From contig CP002190.1 in the NCBI GenBank assembly GCA_000525675.1, positions 2,542,001 to 2,606,000 of the forward strand: 64,000 nt of DNA. Reading direction: 5' to 3'. The position numbers were made by a program, and so were the translations under genes. Shown here one piece after another: positions 1 to 8,876 of the stretch; the stretch's first letter is position 1, and every line of letters begins with the position of its first letter. Source of the stretch: Bdellovibrio bacteriovorus W (lineage in GTDB: Bacteria; Bdellovibrionota; Bdellovibrionia; Bdellovibrionales; Bdellovibrionaceae). The notes under the pieces were generated by a model that was given only the letters and a program-made list of their open reading frames with translations, did not search any database and was not told the origin of the DNA.

Positions 1-200
1 GAGAAGGCTTGCATCGCCGAGTTTTGAGAGTCATTGATCACAATGCTGGATGTTGCCACATAGGGCACCTTCACAGCATAGTAAGCGGCACAGACTCCAA
101 AGATTCCTACCAGAAAAAGTAAGAACATGCGCCAATGAGAAATATAAAGTCTGATAATTTCGCCAACACTTAATTCTGGCTCGATATGCTGATTGCCCAT
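1..200 (-). CDS. Wzz-like chain-length determinant protein, N-terminal part (cut by window edge)
   Basis: This gene starts with ATG at 200 and runs off the left edge of the window, so only about 66 residues are visible. A good ribosome binding site (AAGAGGGG) sits 5-6 nt upstream. The product begins with a short cytoplasmic stretch containing the ELSVGEIIR motif, then a transmembrane helix (about residues 23-42), then a periplasmic part reading VPYVATSSIVIND. This is the layout of the Wzz/GumC polysaccharide co-polymerase N-terminal domain, which sets chain length of surface polysaccharide in the inner membrane. It is the third gene of a minus-strand set after an SLBB export protein and an O-antigen-ligase-like protein, which supports the call. 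Confidence 0.7.
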   Translation of the reverse strand, partial: MGNQHIEPELSVGEIIRLYISHWRMFLLFLVGIFGVCAAYYAVKVPYVATSSIVINDSQNSAMQAF

Positions 201-368
201 ATAGACCCCTCTTGAAAAACTGCGATTCAAAATGGTGAATTGAATAGCCCTTGTTTTCCCACTTTCTGAAGTCTTTGGCTCGTGTTTATTCCGCAATAAA
301 TATTGCATGCGTGAAACCTACACGCAGGAAATGATTTGTTCGTTGAAAACTCGCAGGACACAGCGAAT

Positions 369-1676
369 TTATTTTGCCGTGACATCTCTTTCTTGAGGAG
401 GCTCGTAGGTCCAACTGACTGAAGCTGCTGCTACAAAACCAAAAACTAACCAGTACAACCTGTCTGCCATTCCACCCAAAGATAGATGGATATGGTAAAT
501 AATCAGAATGGGGATATGGGCGCATAGATAAATTGCAACTTGTCGTTTAAAAAGGTCCGGAGACTTTAAAGCCTTAAGCCCTCCAATAGTCATAAGCACT
601 AAAGCAATGACTCCCATAAATAACAGAGGCCAACCACCAATCACCCCGGCGGAGATTAAAATATTGTGGGGATCTTTCATGGCATTGTAACTAGTGACAC
701 TGACTTCTTCGCCAGCGGCAAACTTTGATGCCAAACCATGACCAAGCCACTGTGACTCTCTAAACATCTGCGCTCCACGCTCCACTTCCTCCCAACGAGA
801 AGCAACTCCATCTTGAGCTTCACGTCCTCCAAGGGCGGCCTTTCCCATAGCGACAGATCTAACAAAGTCATAGGCCTTTAAGCCAAACAACATGGTAAAG
901 GAAAGTGACAACGTAATAAAAGCAAACTTAAAGAGACGCCCTTGATTGGTTTTAGTTCTATGCAAAATCATTGTGAGAATAAATGCTGCGACGGCGGCTG
1001 CGGCTGATGAGCGAGTGCCTGTCAAAATGATTGCAAAAAAACTTGCCCCAATGATAAGTGCATTCCAAAGACGCTCTGTGCGACTCTTGGAATCTATAAA
1101 AGTTGTCAGAGAAAAAATAAAGGCCACAGTGGCACAAGTCACCATGTGAGGGATGTGTTTAAACACACCAATAAAACGCCCTCCTTTAAACGCGGCACCT
1201 TTAGAAAAGAAAAGCATCGCTAAGGAAATTAACACCAACACACCGGCCCAGCGTTGGATAAACTTGACGAAGCTTTTCGCATCCCATGCACTCGGAATAA
1301 CTAAACCACAAATTAAAACCATAAAAACAGACGTCACCAAGGCGGCAAGATCCATTAAGCGCGACTCGCCTCTATAGACATAGTTCATCTGTAAAAATGT
1401 TTGCGCCACTAAAAGAAGAATCAGTAGCAAACAAAAAAGCTTATAAAAACCACTGAGATGATTTCGATTCTTCATCCTCATCCACAGAAATAATAAAGGC
1501 ACTCCTGTTAAAAAACTTAAGACCACATTCAAATAGGGATGCATCCCCGCCTGAAAAAGAACGAACGAAAACGAGCGCGGCACTGGTAAGAAACCTGCCA
1601 GCGAAACCTTGGATATAAATACCAAAGAGACAAATGCCTTTATTAAAAAAACAATGCGCCCGTCTAACTTTCGCAT
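369..1676 (-). CDS. O-antigen ligase / Wzy-like polymerase family membrane protein
   Basis: 435 residues with about ten hydrophobic helices spread over the whole length. The central TGTRSS motif (near residue 220) and a later periplasmic-loop segment DPHNILISAGVIGG are typical of the Wzy_C/O-antigen ligase family, which joins or polymerises lipid-linked glycans on the periplasmic face of the inner membrane. The gene lies 10 nt downstream of the SLBB export gene and upstream of a Wzz-like gene, so a role in capsule, exopolysaccharide or O-antigen assembly fits. Whether it acts as ligase or polymerase cannot be told from sequence alone. Confidence 0.75.
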   Translation of the reverse strand: MRKLDGRIVFLIKAFVSLVFISKVSLAGFLPVPRSFSFVLFQAGMHPYLNVVLSFLTGVPLLFLWMRMKNRNHLSGFYKLFCLLLILLLVAQTFLQMNYVYRGESRLMDLAALVTSVFMVLICGLVIPSAWDAKSFVKFIQRWAGVLVLISLAMLFFSKGAAFKGGRFIGVFKHIPHMVTCATVAFIFSLTTFIDSKSRTERLWNALIIGASFFAIILTGTRSSAAAAVAAFILTMILHRTKTNQGRLFKFAFITLSLSFTMLFGLKAYDFVRSVAMGKAALGGREAQDGVASRWEEVERGAQMFRESQWLGHGLASKFAAGEEVSVTSYNAMKDPHNILISAGVIGGWPLLFMGVIALVLMTIGGLKALKSPDLFKRQVAIYLCAHIPILIIYHIHLSLGGMADRLYWLVFGFVAAASVSWTYEPPQERDVTAK

Positions 1677-1686
1677 GCTCTAGCCA

Positions 1687-2256
1687 CTACTTGTCCGTAT
1701 TCTTATCGATAAGAACAGCTGTAAGTACGATTCCTAATACGACGGATGCAATTGTTATGTTTCGTGAGGCCTCCGAACTTATCCACGGAGTTCGTGGCGG
1801 TACATATATAAAGTCGTCCTGCTGAAGCTTTAAGTTTTTGGCGCCACCATACTTAATAATCTTCTCAGCATTGATCTCATAGGCTCCTTGGTATTCATTG
1901 ATAGCTTTTGAGTTCAAATCCGCCCAAGCTTTAGGCTCCGTCTTTCTCACAAGAACCTCAGAAAGATCTCCCCCGTTAGTTGTTCCCCCTGCCAGCGTGA
2001 TGAGTTTCAACAAGTCGGTATTTGTAGGAATATAGTAGATCCCCGGCTTATTCACTGCCCCTAGAAGTTGCACTGTTATTAATGATTCTTTCTGGGAGGA
2101 CCTAAAGATGTATTCTGATGATTGCTGAGGCGGATGGATGTCATTAAGAAGTCCATACTCCTGAGCGTAGGCAGAGTTTACGCAAGTGAGAGTTACAACG
2201 TTTGCCATGATGAACCTTAAAATCTTCTGCAAAGGCATTCTTCCTCCTATAAGCAA
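1687..2256 (-). CDS. SLBB-domain polysaccharide export protein (small Wza-like)
   Basis: About 189 residues. It has a hydrophobic export signal ending near residue 31 (NSAYAQ), then an SLBB-type beta-grasp domain with VQLLGAVNKPGIYYIP, LKLITLAGGTT and the closing DDFIYVPPRT (about residues 61-155), and a single C-terminal helix followed by DKNTDK. The family forms or lines the outer-membrane export channel for polysaccharides. This protein is short for Wza (about 370 aa) and lacks an obvious lipobox, so it may be a partner subunit rather than the full channel. The ATG at about 2238 (MPLQKILRF), preceded by the AGGAGG of the upstream leader, is the likelier start. First gene of the polysaccharide set in this window. 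Confidence 0.75.
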   Translation of the reverse strand: MLIGGRMPLQKILRFIMANVVTLTCVNSAYAQEYGLLNDIHPPQQSSEYIFRSSQKESLITVQLLGAVNKPGIYYIPTNTDLLKLITLAGGTTNGGDLSEVLVRKTEPKAWADLNSKAINEYQGAYEINAEKIIKYGGAKNLKLQQDDFIYVPPRTPWISSEASRNITIASVVLGIVLTAVLIDKNTDK

Positions 2257-2331
2257 AGCACACTGGACCTAAATCGAGAGGAATGTCAGTCCGACAAATT
2301 TCGATGACTTGACTTCCGTCTGTGTCGCACA

Positions 2332-3351
2332 ATGGATACTATGACGACGACTACAGTTCCTGAACACGAAAAGCTTTTTGATGAAATTTGTAACAAACTA
2401 AACGAACTTGGCAATGCTCAAGGCGAAGAGGTTGTCACAGAACAACCCAAGTATGAGAAAATGCAAGTTCAGATGAAGAAGTTTCACTCTGAATTACAAG
2501 GTAGTCAGGAAGAACTCAGAGAGAAAATCAAATCTCTTGAGAATGTTTCTTACGGACCTGAAACGTTGGATGCTCAGTTGAAGCAACTCGTAGATCAACT
2601 GTCGGCTGAAAGAGCTAACAATACAAAATTGAGTGCAGACCTAGCGCGTTCTCTCGAACTGAGCCTGCAGCTTCAACTTGAAATCCAAGGTCTTAAAGCG
2701 CGCGCTATGCAAATGCAAAGCGAAGAGAAGAAATACAGCCAAGCACTCTTCGATAAGAACCGCGCTTTGCAGCGTGATTTGGAATTGAATCTAGCCCTTA
2801 AAGACGAAACAGCGATGGAGTTAGCTAAAGCTAAAAGTGCTTTCGCTAAAGAACATGAACACTGGGTTGAGCAAAAAAATCAGTTTGAACTTTATATTCA
2901 ATCTTTAAAAGACGAGAAGCAAAGTCTTGAAGGACAAATTGAAGAACTCAAAACTGAAGTTCAGGCTCGTGATGAAGAGATTGTTTCTTTGAACGAAGAA
3001 ATCGAGAAGATATCTACATCATTCAGTGAAGTAGAGGCCTCGGCTCAACAACAGAACGAAGTTCTTAAAAATCTAATGTCTGTTGCTGAAACAAAAATTA
3101 TTGAGATGAAGTTGGCTCTGGATAAGAAGGCTTTAGAAGCTCAAGACTACTACAGCCATCTTCAGCAGGCTCTGCCTCAATTGAACGTTTTAAAGCAAGA
3201 AAACGGCGCTCTGAAAGAGTATGTAGCCAAACTAAACTACTACCACCAACAAGCGCAGCAAGCTCAAAACGCTGTGGCGCAAATGGCTCAAGCCGCGGCA
3301 GCGCAAGTTCAAACGACGCCAGCGATCAACGGCCCTGTTGGTAACGCCTAA
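2332..3351 (+). CDS. Long coiled-coil protein, function unknown
   Basis: 339 residues with no signal peptide and no membrane helix. From about residue 45 to 290 it is almost continuous heptad-rich coiled coil, high in Glu, Lys, Leu and Gln. The tail is Ala/Gln-rich (QQAQQAQNAVAQMAQAAAA). I recognise no enzyme family. No ribosome binding site precedes either possible start (ATG 2332 or ATG 2341), so translation may be leaderless or weak. It faces away from the polysaccharide genes and ends just before a bidirectional terminator. A structural or scaffold role is only a guess. Confidence 0.8.
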   Translation: MDTMTTTTVPEHEKLFDEICNKLNELGNAQGEEVVTEQPKYEKMQVQMKKFHSELQGSQEELREKIKSLENVSYGPETLDAQLKQLVDQLSAERANNTKLSADLARSLELSLQLQLEIQGLKARAMQMQSEEKKYSQALFDKNRALQRDLELNLALKDETAMELAKAKSAFAKEHEHWVEQKNQFELYIQSLKDEKQSLEGQIEELKTEVQARDEEIVSLNEEIEKISTSFSEVEASAQQQNEVLKNLMSVAETKIIEMKLALDKKALEAQDYYSHLQQALPQLNVLKQENGALKEYVAKLNYYHQQAQQAQNAVAQMAQAAAAQVQTTPAINGPVGNA

Positions 3352-3368
3352 AGAGATCTATAAAACGC

Positions 3369-3401
3369 AAAAAGCCCCTTCAAATCGAAGGGGCTTTTTT
3401 T
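3369..3401. terminator. Bidirectional intrinsic terminator
   Basis: Stem AAGCCCCTTC / GAAGGGGCTT with a short loop, A-run on the left and T-run on the right. It lies between the convergent coiled-coil gene and the 3D-domain lipoprotein gene and can serve both. Confidence 0.9.
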
Positions 3402-3415
3402 GTCTAAATTTCTAA

Positions 3416-4315
3416 TTATTTAATTTCCATATTCACAACATTTTCAGGCAGTAGCGGATAAGCTCTTTCGTTTAAAACCTTCTTCGCCGTTCTTCCACTG
3501 ATACGGAAGTAAGGAATATTGGTTTTTACGTTTCCAAGTCCCACTTTCTTAAATGGGTTTTGAGAGTCATACCAGCTCATATAGCCAGAGAAGAAATCAA
3601 AACGACCACGTCCCTTAATCGCTCTTCCCTGATCGCGAATCACAAAGTAACCATCGTGCTTTGATCCATCAGGTAGTTCCAAACCCACGATGGATGGAAT
3701 ATAAATCACTTCGCCAGGTTTGTAGATTGCAAGATCCGCCGCCAATGTATAGAAAGGATCTAGGCAAGAACTCTTCACGCCATAACCGAATGGACATTTC
3801 TCTTCGTCCACTTCAAAGTAGCGCTCCTGTCCATTAAACTTACCAATAATATTATAAGTATGAAGTTTTCCGTCCTGAATAATTCCACAAGAACCCTGAA
3901 GCGAACACGCACTCATCGTTTTTGAACAGATCTCTAAAAGCTTTTTTCCACCAGCTCCATAAAGAGTTCTTTTTTGATCCTTAGAACATCCATTAGTGTC
4001 TTCATTGATAACTGCAAAATAATAAACCGTAGGTTTTAGAACACCTGGGCCATCCATTTCACTCTTAGGAGGAGGGGTAAATACAATCTCACCCTGTTCT
4101 TCAATAACATCTTCTTCACTTACCTTTTCCTCACTCGCCTCATCAGCATAACTATAAGAGAAAGCTTCGCGAGTAGAAAGAGCCTCTTGCGATTCAACAG
4201 AAGAGTCCACCCAAGATGCAGCTTGGAAACCAGAGTTATTAAGATCCGCGCATCCGACTAGTCCTAGCAGACTGGATATAAATAAAATGGATTTCAAATT
4301 ATTTCGGCAATTCAT
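3416..4315 (-). CDS. 3D-domain (MltA/YabE-type) lipoprotein
   Basis: 299 residues from ATG 4315. I prefer this start over the TTG at 4330 because GAAAGGGACG, which would be inside the longer form, is a good ribosome binding site. The N-terminus is a lipoprotein signal with lipobox LVGC (about residues 19-22), followed by an acidic Ser/Glu linker. The C-terminal part carries the three-Asp '3D' barrel: TLAADLAIYKPGEVIYIP, a central segment with GYFVIRDQGRAIKGRGRFD and FFSG. This fold occurs in lytic transglycosylase MltA and in resuscitation-factor-like proteins, so peptidoglycan cleavage or binding at the envelope is plausible. Four Cys in the middle region suggest disulphides. Confidence 0.75.
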   Translation of the reverse strand: MNCRNNLKSILFISSLLGLVGCADLNNSGFQAASWVDSSVESQEALSTREAFSYSYADEASEEKVSEEDVIEEQGEIVFTPPPKSEMDGPGVLKPTVYYFAVINEDTNGCSKDQKRTLYGAGGKKLLEICSKTMSACSLQGSCGIIQDGKLHTYNIIGKFNGQERYFEVDEEKCPFGYGVKSSCLDPFYTLAADLAIYKPGEVIYIPSIVGLELPDGSKHDGYFVIRDQGRAIKGRGRFDFFSGYMSWYDSQNPFKKVGLGNVKTNIPYFRISGRTAKKVLNERAYPLLPENVVNMEIK

Positions 4316-4511
4316 CTTCGTCCCTTTCAAATGAACTCAAGGCCTAAATTACCAAAAAATCATAGAAGTGCTCTTAGTTTCGGAATGCATGAAAAGATGA
4401 AATTTTGAGTGCCGAAGATTGGCGCTCCTAAGGATAATTTCAAGGGCAAAGCCAGCTATAAACCGCTTAAATTTGAGCCTAAGCAAAAGCGACAAGAATT
4501 GTCCCTTCCCT

Positions 4512-5615
4512 TTACTTCTTTCCTACCGCGTGAAATTTAAAAAAGAGGAACATATTCTTTTCCTTTTTTGAAAAGTTATTGTCACTGGCTATCACTAAAA
4601 TACGATGCTTCTGCCCCTTGACCGGCAGCCAAGCCATGGCCTCGTAGTTCTGCTTTTTCTGATCAGCATTCAAACTCGTCAATTTACTGAGATCTGCAAT
4701 CAAGGTTTTCTTAACCGGCTGATACTTTGCTTTTTTAAGACTCTCCAAAGTGGCCACATCAGTGGCTCCTTCGATTTCCGCTAGATATAAAGAGGATCTA
4801 TAGGAAAGACCTTGCGCAGAAAAGTTAAGCCCTCTCTCAAGAATTAGGATTTTCCCAGGTTCATAAAAAAGAATCTCAGAGACTCCTCGGAAAATTTCCT
4901 TACCGTCCTCGTCTGACGAATGAGCATCTAAGAGATAGACGTATTCACGCCCCACCTCGTAGGCATCCTTGTTTTTTTTCCAGTAAGCCAGGCGCAAGGG
5001 CTGAGCGCGGTCCTCGTTATCGAAATCAGTATCTTGATAAAGAGATCTCTCCGGTATCGTGAAAAAGTTCAAACAGTCAGACTCGCAGGTAAGCCCCTCG
5101 AAACCCGCATTATTTAAAATGCCCCGTGTTTGCATCCCTGTGCTTTCAGGGACAAAACGCTTCGGCAATTCAACCTCACTCAACCATTGCCCCTCTTTAT
5201 TAACCACAAAAATGCGGGGACTCTGTCGGGGCTTTAAGTTGTTATCCCCTTCACTAGACACGATAAAAGAATCTGCCCCTGCAGAGATCGCCTCTAAATC
5301 CAAACTTGCCGAAGCAAACTGTTTTTGACTCTGATCTTTTAGTACAACTTGTTGGATATTTTCTAAAGAATACTTACCGGATTTTTCTTTCACATCCATC
5401 GAGTAAATGCGATAGGGCCCCTTCACTCCTCGATCATCAGAAACTGCCCATAACTTTTTATCTAAAACAGTTAGTCCCGAAACTCCTCCAAAACTTGTTG
5501 ATTGCACCTTGAAAGAATAGGGAATTTCAAAAGAGTTTAAAAACTCAAGACTATAAGCGAAAGATGAACTTGCAAAAAAATAGATAACTAAAAAATAGAG
5601 AGCCCTGTGTGCCAT
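4512..5615 (-). CDS. Secreted esterase-like phytase-family beta-propeller protein
   Basis: 367 residues with a clear signal peptide (residues 1-20, ending SSSFAYS). The body matches the 'phytase-like / esterase-like activity of phytase' pattern: FGGVSGLTVLDKKLWAVSDDRG near the N-terminus, the conserved NAGFEGLTC segment in the middle, then EILFYEPGKILILERG and YEAMAWLP near the end. These proteins are six-bladed propellers exported to the periplasm; their true substrate is often unknown. The gene stands alone on the minus strand. Function beyond family membership is inference. Confidence 0.75.
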   Translation of the reverse strand: MAHRALYFLVIYFFASSSFAYSLEFLNSFEIPYSFKVQSTSFGGVSGLTVLDKKLWAVSDDRGVKGPYRIYSMDVKEKSGKYSLENIQQVVLKDQSQKQFASASLDLEAISAGADSFIVSSEGDNNLKPRQSPRIFVVNKEGQWLSEVELPKRFVPESTGMQTRGILNNAGFEGLTCESDCLNFFTIPERSLYQDTDFDNEDRAQPLRLAYWKKNKDAYEVGREYVYLLDAHSSDEDGKEIFRGVSEILFYEPGKILILERGLNFSAQGLSYRSSLYLAEIEGATDVATLESLKKAKYQPVKKTLIADLSKLTSLNADQKKQNYEAMAWLPVKGQKHRILVIASDNNFSKKEKNMFLFFKFHAVGKK

Positions 5616-5727
5616 GAAAAAAACTATAACATTGCAGGGCTTTAGAGTGCGATGAAAGAAATCATCATATCTAAGAGTCAGGACCTGAGTTTTAATACTT
5701 CAGGCCCTCTTAAAGTCTAAAAAGAAA

Positions 5728-6768
5728 CTAACTTCTCCAGCGAAGTTCTGTGGCTTTTACTGGGTTCACAAATTCTCGCTTCTGCTCTTGTGCCTCATGG
5801 AACTCAGTCTTTAAAGAGTAGTACCATTTAGCTTGAGTATCGGCATCCTTGATCAGCATTAAGCTAGGATCGTATTTCAAGCCATCTTGTTGCTTCGTCA
5901 CCGCATCCATATCCTGTCCCAAGAAGTTCTTAGAAAAGATATGAAGAGCCGGTTTCAAAAGGCTCAACCAAGGGATGTCCCAGTAAGCAAGCTGCGTAAC
6001 ACGCGTGTTCACTTCATCCACTGGAGTCAGAGCTGTTACAGAATAAAAATTTCTCTTACCCACTTGAATATGTTCAACACGAATGCACGGAAGAGAGAAC
6101 GTAATCTCTGTCGTCGGTGCTCCGCCTAGAATCTTATAGGCTTTAGAGTTTTTAGAGGGAGTGTGGCGCACCATCTGAAAACCATAATCTACCGGAGCAA
6201 AATTCTTCTTTTTCTCCAGCATTGTTTTTTCAGAGCGCCAGAACCAGCTCTTATGCACATAGGGTCCATGTGCAGGGTCCATCAAACCAATCACAGCATG
6301 ATCGACATGACATGGAAAATTCACCACATAGGTTAGATTTGGCTTCACTTCAGAATCAAACGCCTGCAAGCGAGGAATCTTAGGCGCACTTTCAGGCTCG
6401 GCGTTTTTATCTCCTACAAAAATCCAAATCAGTCCTTGGGACTCATAGACTGGATAACTGCGAACTTTAATTTTATTCGGATTTAAATCTTGTCCTGGGC
6501 ATAGAGAAGGAATTTCTGTGCACATGCCAGAGCCATCAAATTTCCAACCGTGATAAGGACACTCAATAGTGTCATTAACCATGCGACCATAGCTAAGAGG
6601 AATTCCACGATGAGGGCAGATATCACGAATGGCCTTTGCAACCCCTTGAGTATCACGGAAGAATACAACCGGTTCGCCAAGAATTTTGCGACTCAAGGCC
6701 TTACCAGCTTTTAGTTCTTGTGAAGGCAATCCCACATACCAAACGTTCTTAAGAAATCCACTATACAT
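5728..6768 (-). CDS. Rieske [2Fe-2S] non-haem iron oxygenase, alpha-subunit type
   Basis: 346 residues. The N-terminal Rieske domain shows both cluster ligand pairs, CPHRG (about residue 46) and CPYHGW (about residue 66). The catalytic part holds the mononuclear iron motif with D and two His (VDHAVIGLMDPAHGPYVH, about residues 156-173). The fold is that of ring-hydroxylating or sterol-type Rieske oxygenases (about 340-350 aa), soluble or membrane-peripheral, needing a separate reductase not seen here. The stop of this gene and folD are only about 14 nt apart on the same strand, so co-transcription downstream of folD is likely. The substrate cannot be deduced. Confidence 0.85.
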   Translation of the reverse strand: MYSGFLKNVWYVGLPSQELKAGKALSRKILGEPVVFFRDTQGVAKAIRDICPHRGIPLSYGRMVNDTIECPYHGWKFDGSGMCTEIPSLCPGQDLNPNKIKVRSYPVYESQGLIWIFVGDKNAEPESAPKIPRLQAFDSEVKPNLTYVVNFPCHVDHAVIGLMDPAHGPYVHKSWFWRSEKTMLEKKKNFAPVDYGFQMVRHTPSKNSKAYKILGGAPTTEITFSLPCIRVEHIQVGKRNFYSVTALTPVDEVNTRVTQLAYWDIPWLSLLKPALHIFSKNFLGQDMDAVTKQQDGLKYDPSLMLIKDADTQAKWYYSLKTEFHEAQEQKREFVNPVKATELRWRS

Positions 6769-6782
6769 CAGTAACGTCCTAA

Positions 6783-7637
6783 CTATTTCAGATTTGCCCG
6801 TAACATAGCTAAATGGCAGGTATTCTTCAAGAGACTTGCAATAGTCATTGGGCCCACACCGCCAGGGACTGGGGTCGCTGCTTGGGCCCAGCCCTCTAGC
6901 TCCTCAAAGCGCACATCTCCGCAAAGTTTTTTCGAAGAATCTCTATGAATACCGACGTCTACAACGACGGCGCCTTTTTTAAAGTCATCTTTACCAAATA
7001 AACGCGCTTTTCCTGCGGCGACCACAACAATATCGGACTCCTGAAGAACGCTGCGAATATTTTGAGTTTTAGAGTGACACACTGTCACCGTCGCATTCGC
7101 TCGGGTCATGAGCTGCGCCATGGGTTTTCCGACGATATTGCTTCTTCCCACAACAGCAACGCGCTTGCCTTCAACTTTGATATTGTAGTTTTCTAAGATC
7201 GCCATAACTCCCTCTGGAGTGCATGGGCGAACAAGATCTTTCCCTGCAAAGAAGTATCCTAATGAAAGATAAGTTAAACCGTCTGCATCCTTTTCTGGAG
7301 CCACCGTTTTTAATACTTCAAATGAGGAGATATGAGAAGGGAGAGGGAATTGAACCAAAATTCCATCAACACCGTCGTCTGCATTGAGCTTCTTAATAAG
7401 GGATAAAACCTCTTCCTGCGAGGTTTCTGCTGGTAGCTCATAAATTCCAGAGGTCATACCAATGGATTCACAGGCCTTTTTCTTATTACGAACATAGACA
7501 TGACTGGCTTCATCATCTCCGACTATGACCACTGACAAATGGGGAGAGCGTCCTTTTTGAGCAGCAAATCTCTCAACTATCGGAATTAAATCTGATTTCA
7601 CCTTCTTGGCGACCTCTGTACCATTCAAGACGAGCAT
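6783..7637 (-). CDS. folD: Bifunctional methylenetetrahydrofolate dehydrogenase / methenyltetrahydrofolate cyclohydrolase
   Basis: 284 residues from ATG 7637, chosen because a strong AAGGAGG lies 6 nt upstream; the open frame continues to 7670 but has no such signal. FolD interconverts one-carbon forms of folate with NADP in the cytosol. Family signatures are clear: YVRNKKKACESIGM (substrate and catalytic Lys region), DGILVQFPLP, EKDADGLT, PCTPEGVM, and the NADP-binding VVGRSNIVGKPMAQL and GVGPMTIASLL near the C-terminus. Length is normal for the family. The following gene in the operon is a Rieske oxygenase. Confidence 0.97.
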   Translation of the reverse strand: MLVLNGTEVAKKVKSDLIPIVERFAAQKGRSPHLSVVIVGDDEASHVYVRNKKKACESIGMTSGIYELPAETSQEEVLSLIKKLNADDGVDGILVQFPLPSHISSFEVLKTVAPEKDADGLTYLSLGYFFAGKDLVRPCTPEGVMAILENYNIKVEGKRVAVVGRSNIVGKPMAQLMTRANATVTVCHSKTQNIRSVLQESDIVVVAAGKARLFGKDDFKKGAVVVDVGIHRDSSKKLCGDVRFEELEGWAQAATPVPGGVGPMTIASLLKNTCHLAMLRANLK

Positions 7638-7867
7638 CAGGGACCTCCTTACTTGCAAATCAAATTTCACTTATTAAATAAATAATTTCAATGGTTTATT
7701 CCACAATGCGAGGCTTCTGAACACGATCTTGATAATCACTAGAAAAGCTTCAAAAAATCCACGTCTCTACCTTATAACACCGTTTAATTTCATCTGAGCA
7801 TTTTATCCTTGCTACGAGACTCCGCTCTGGGGTACAAACCCTTTAAAACACTAGGGGATTTTCAGAA

Positions 7868-8137
7868 ATGGCTGATAAAGTAAAACTCTCAAAAGACGGC
7901 AGTTCCATCGACTTCGTTCAGTCGGACAGCCTTCCTACATCTCTTAAAAAATTTAGACAAAGCCCTGAAATCGAAGGTTTCTACCGCTTTATCTACGAGA
8001 ACGACCTACAAAAAGAAACTTTTGAAATCCTAGATAAGATCATTCGTGATCGTAAATCGAAAAAAGCAGATGCTAAAAAAGAAGCCGCTGCAGCTGCCAA
8101 AGAAGAAAAGTCAGCAAAGAAAGCCCGCAAAAAATAA
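7868..8137 (+). CDS. Small conserved-looking protein with Lys/Ala-rich tail
   Basis: 89 residues. Residues 1-60 look folded (DKVKLSKDGSSIDFV, IEGFYRFIYENDLQKETFEILDKI), and residues 61-89 are a highly charged Lys/Ala/Glu tail ending KKARKK. No signal peptide or membrane segment. The basic tail suggests nucleic-acid or ribosome contact, which is inference. It is a monocistronic unit closed by a strong terminator. Confidence 0.75.
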   Translation: MADKVKLSKDGSSIDFVQSDSLPTSLKKFRQSPEIEGFYRFIYENDLQKETFEILDKIIRDRKSKKADAKKEAAAAAKEEKSAKKARKK

Positions 8138-8164
8138 TCTATTCTCAAAGCTGGAACTCAATAT

Positions 8165-8197
8165 AAAAAGCCCTATCTGTAAAAAGAAGGGCTTTTT
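8165..8197 (+). terminator. Intrinsic terminator
   Basis: AAAAAGCCCT ... AGGGCTTTTT hairpin followed by T-run, just after the 89-aa gene. Confidence 0.85.
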
Positions 8198-8284
8198 CGT
8201 TTCTCGGACACTCTCTCCAATCTAACAAGAGCTCTCCCTGTCCATCTCTCTTGCTAATCAGAAACTCCAAACCAAGGAGTTTTC

Positions 8285-8560
8285 ATGCAACCTCAAAAGA
8301 TTATCAAAAATAAAAAAGGCCAAGGCCTCATTGAGTACCTAGTTATCGTTGCCATTGTCGCCATCGGAAGTATGGCCGTTGTTAAGGTGGTCGGCGCAAA
8401 TGTCAGTGCAAAATTCGGCAATATCGCCAATGTTCTTGGAGGTAAAGCAGCTAGCACAAATATCACTACCCATGAAGTCACAGAGTCCATGACGAAAAAG
8501 AAAGACTTCGCAAATTTTTTTGATGGAGCTTCCAACCCCTCTAAAAAAAATGACCGCTAA
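8285..8560 (+). CDS. Flp-type (type IVb) pilin
   Basis: 91 residues. It has the class III prepilin N-terminus: a basic leader (KIIKNKKGQG) cut before LIEYLVIVAIV, with the conserved Glu at +3 of the hydrophobic stretch. Flp pilins polymerise into thin pili used in adhesion and, in Bdellovibrio, possibly in predation. AAGGAG precedes the start by 6 nt. The next gene starts inside this one (ATG 8550), so the two are translationally coupled. First gene of the pilus cluster 8285-11027. At 91 aa it is slightly longer than usual Flp pilins (50-80 aa), with a charged tail. Confidence 0.85.
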   Translation: MQPQKIIKNKKGQGLIEYLVIVAIVAIGSMAVVKVVGANVSAKFGNIANVLGGKAASTNITTHEVTESMTKKKDFANFFDGASNPSKKNDR

Positions 8561-8876
8561 AGGCCAAAGCACTATCGAAGCTGCCTTGGCTCTTCCACTT
8601 GTCGTCGTTCTCATTATGACTCTGACGACAATTTGCTACAGGGCCAGCGTCTATTTCTGGGCAGAGCATCAGCTTCACGAGGCCATTCTCTGTCTTGATA
8701 GTAGCTCTGAACGGGCGTGCGAAAACGACTTCTCACCCAGAATCAAAAAACTTTTACTCTTTAAAGAAGATCTAACAATCAGTCTGCGCAAGTCTCACAA
8801 CTATTCAACGGGTGAGTTGCAAATAAAATTAAAACCTCTGATCTATATCAAACAACGACGCTATGAAAAAAAATGA
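8550..8876 (+). CDS. TadE-like pseudopilin
   Basis: 108 residues from ATG 8550, which overlaps the pilin stop by 11 nt. The leader MTAKGQSTIEAALALPLVVV is the TadE-type signature: short basic leader, Gly/Gln before the cut and Glu at +5 of the hydrophobic helix. Two Cys (CLDSS, ACEND) follow in the periplasmic part. TadE-like minor pseudopilins are processed by the prepilin peptidase and needed for Flp pilus assembly. The last residues overlap the start of the next gene (8863). Confidence 0.75.
   Translation: MTAKGQSTIEAALALPLVVVLIMTLTTICYRASVYFWAEHQLHEAILCLDSSSERACENDFSPRIKKLLLFKEDLTISLRKSHNYSTGELQIKLKPLIYIKQRRYEKK

Noticed and set aside
2309-2339. TTGACT and GATACT upstream of the coiled-coil gene as a promoter
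   Set aside because: Spacing is 19 nt and the -10 would overlap the first ATG, placing the transcript start inside the gene; not convincing.
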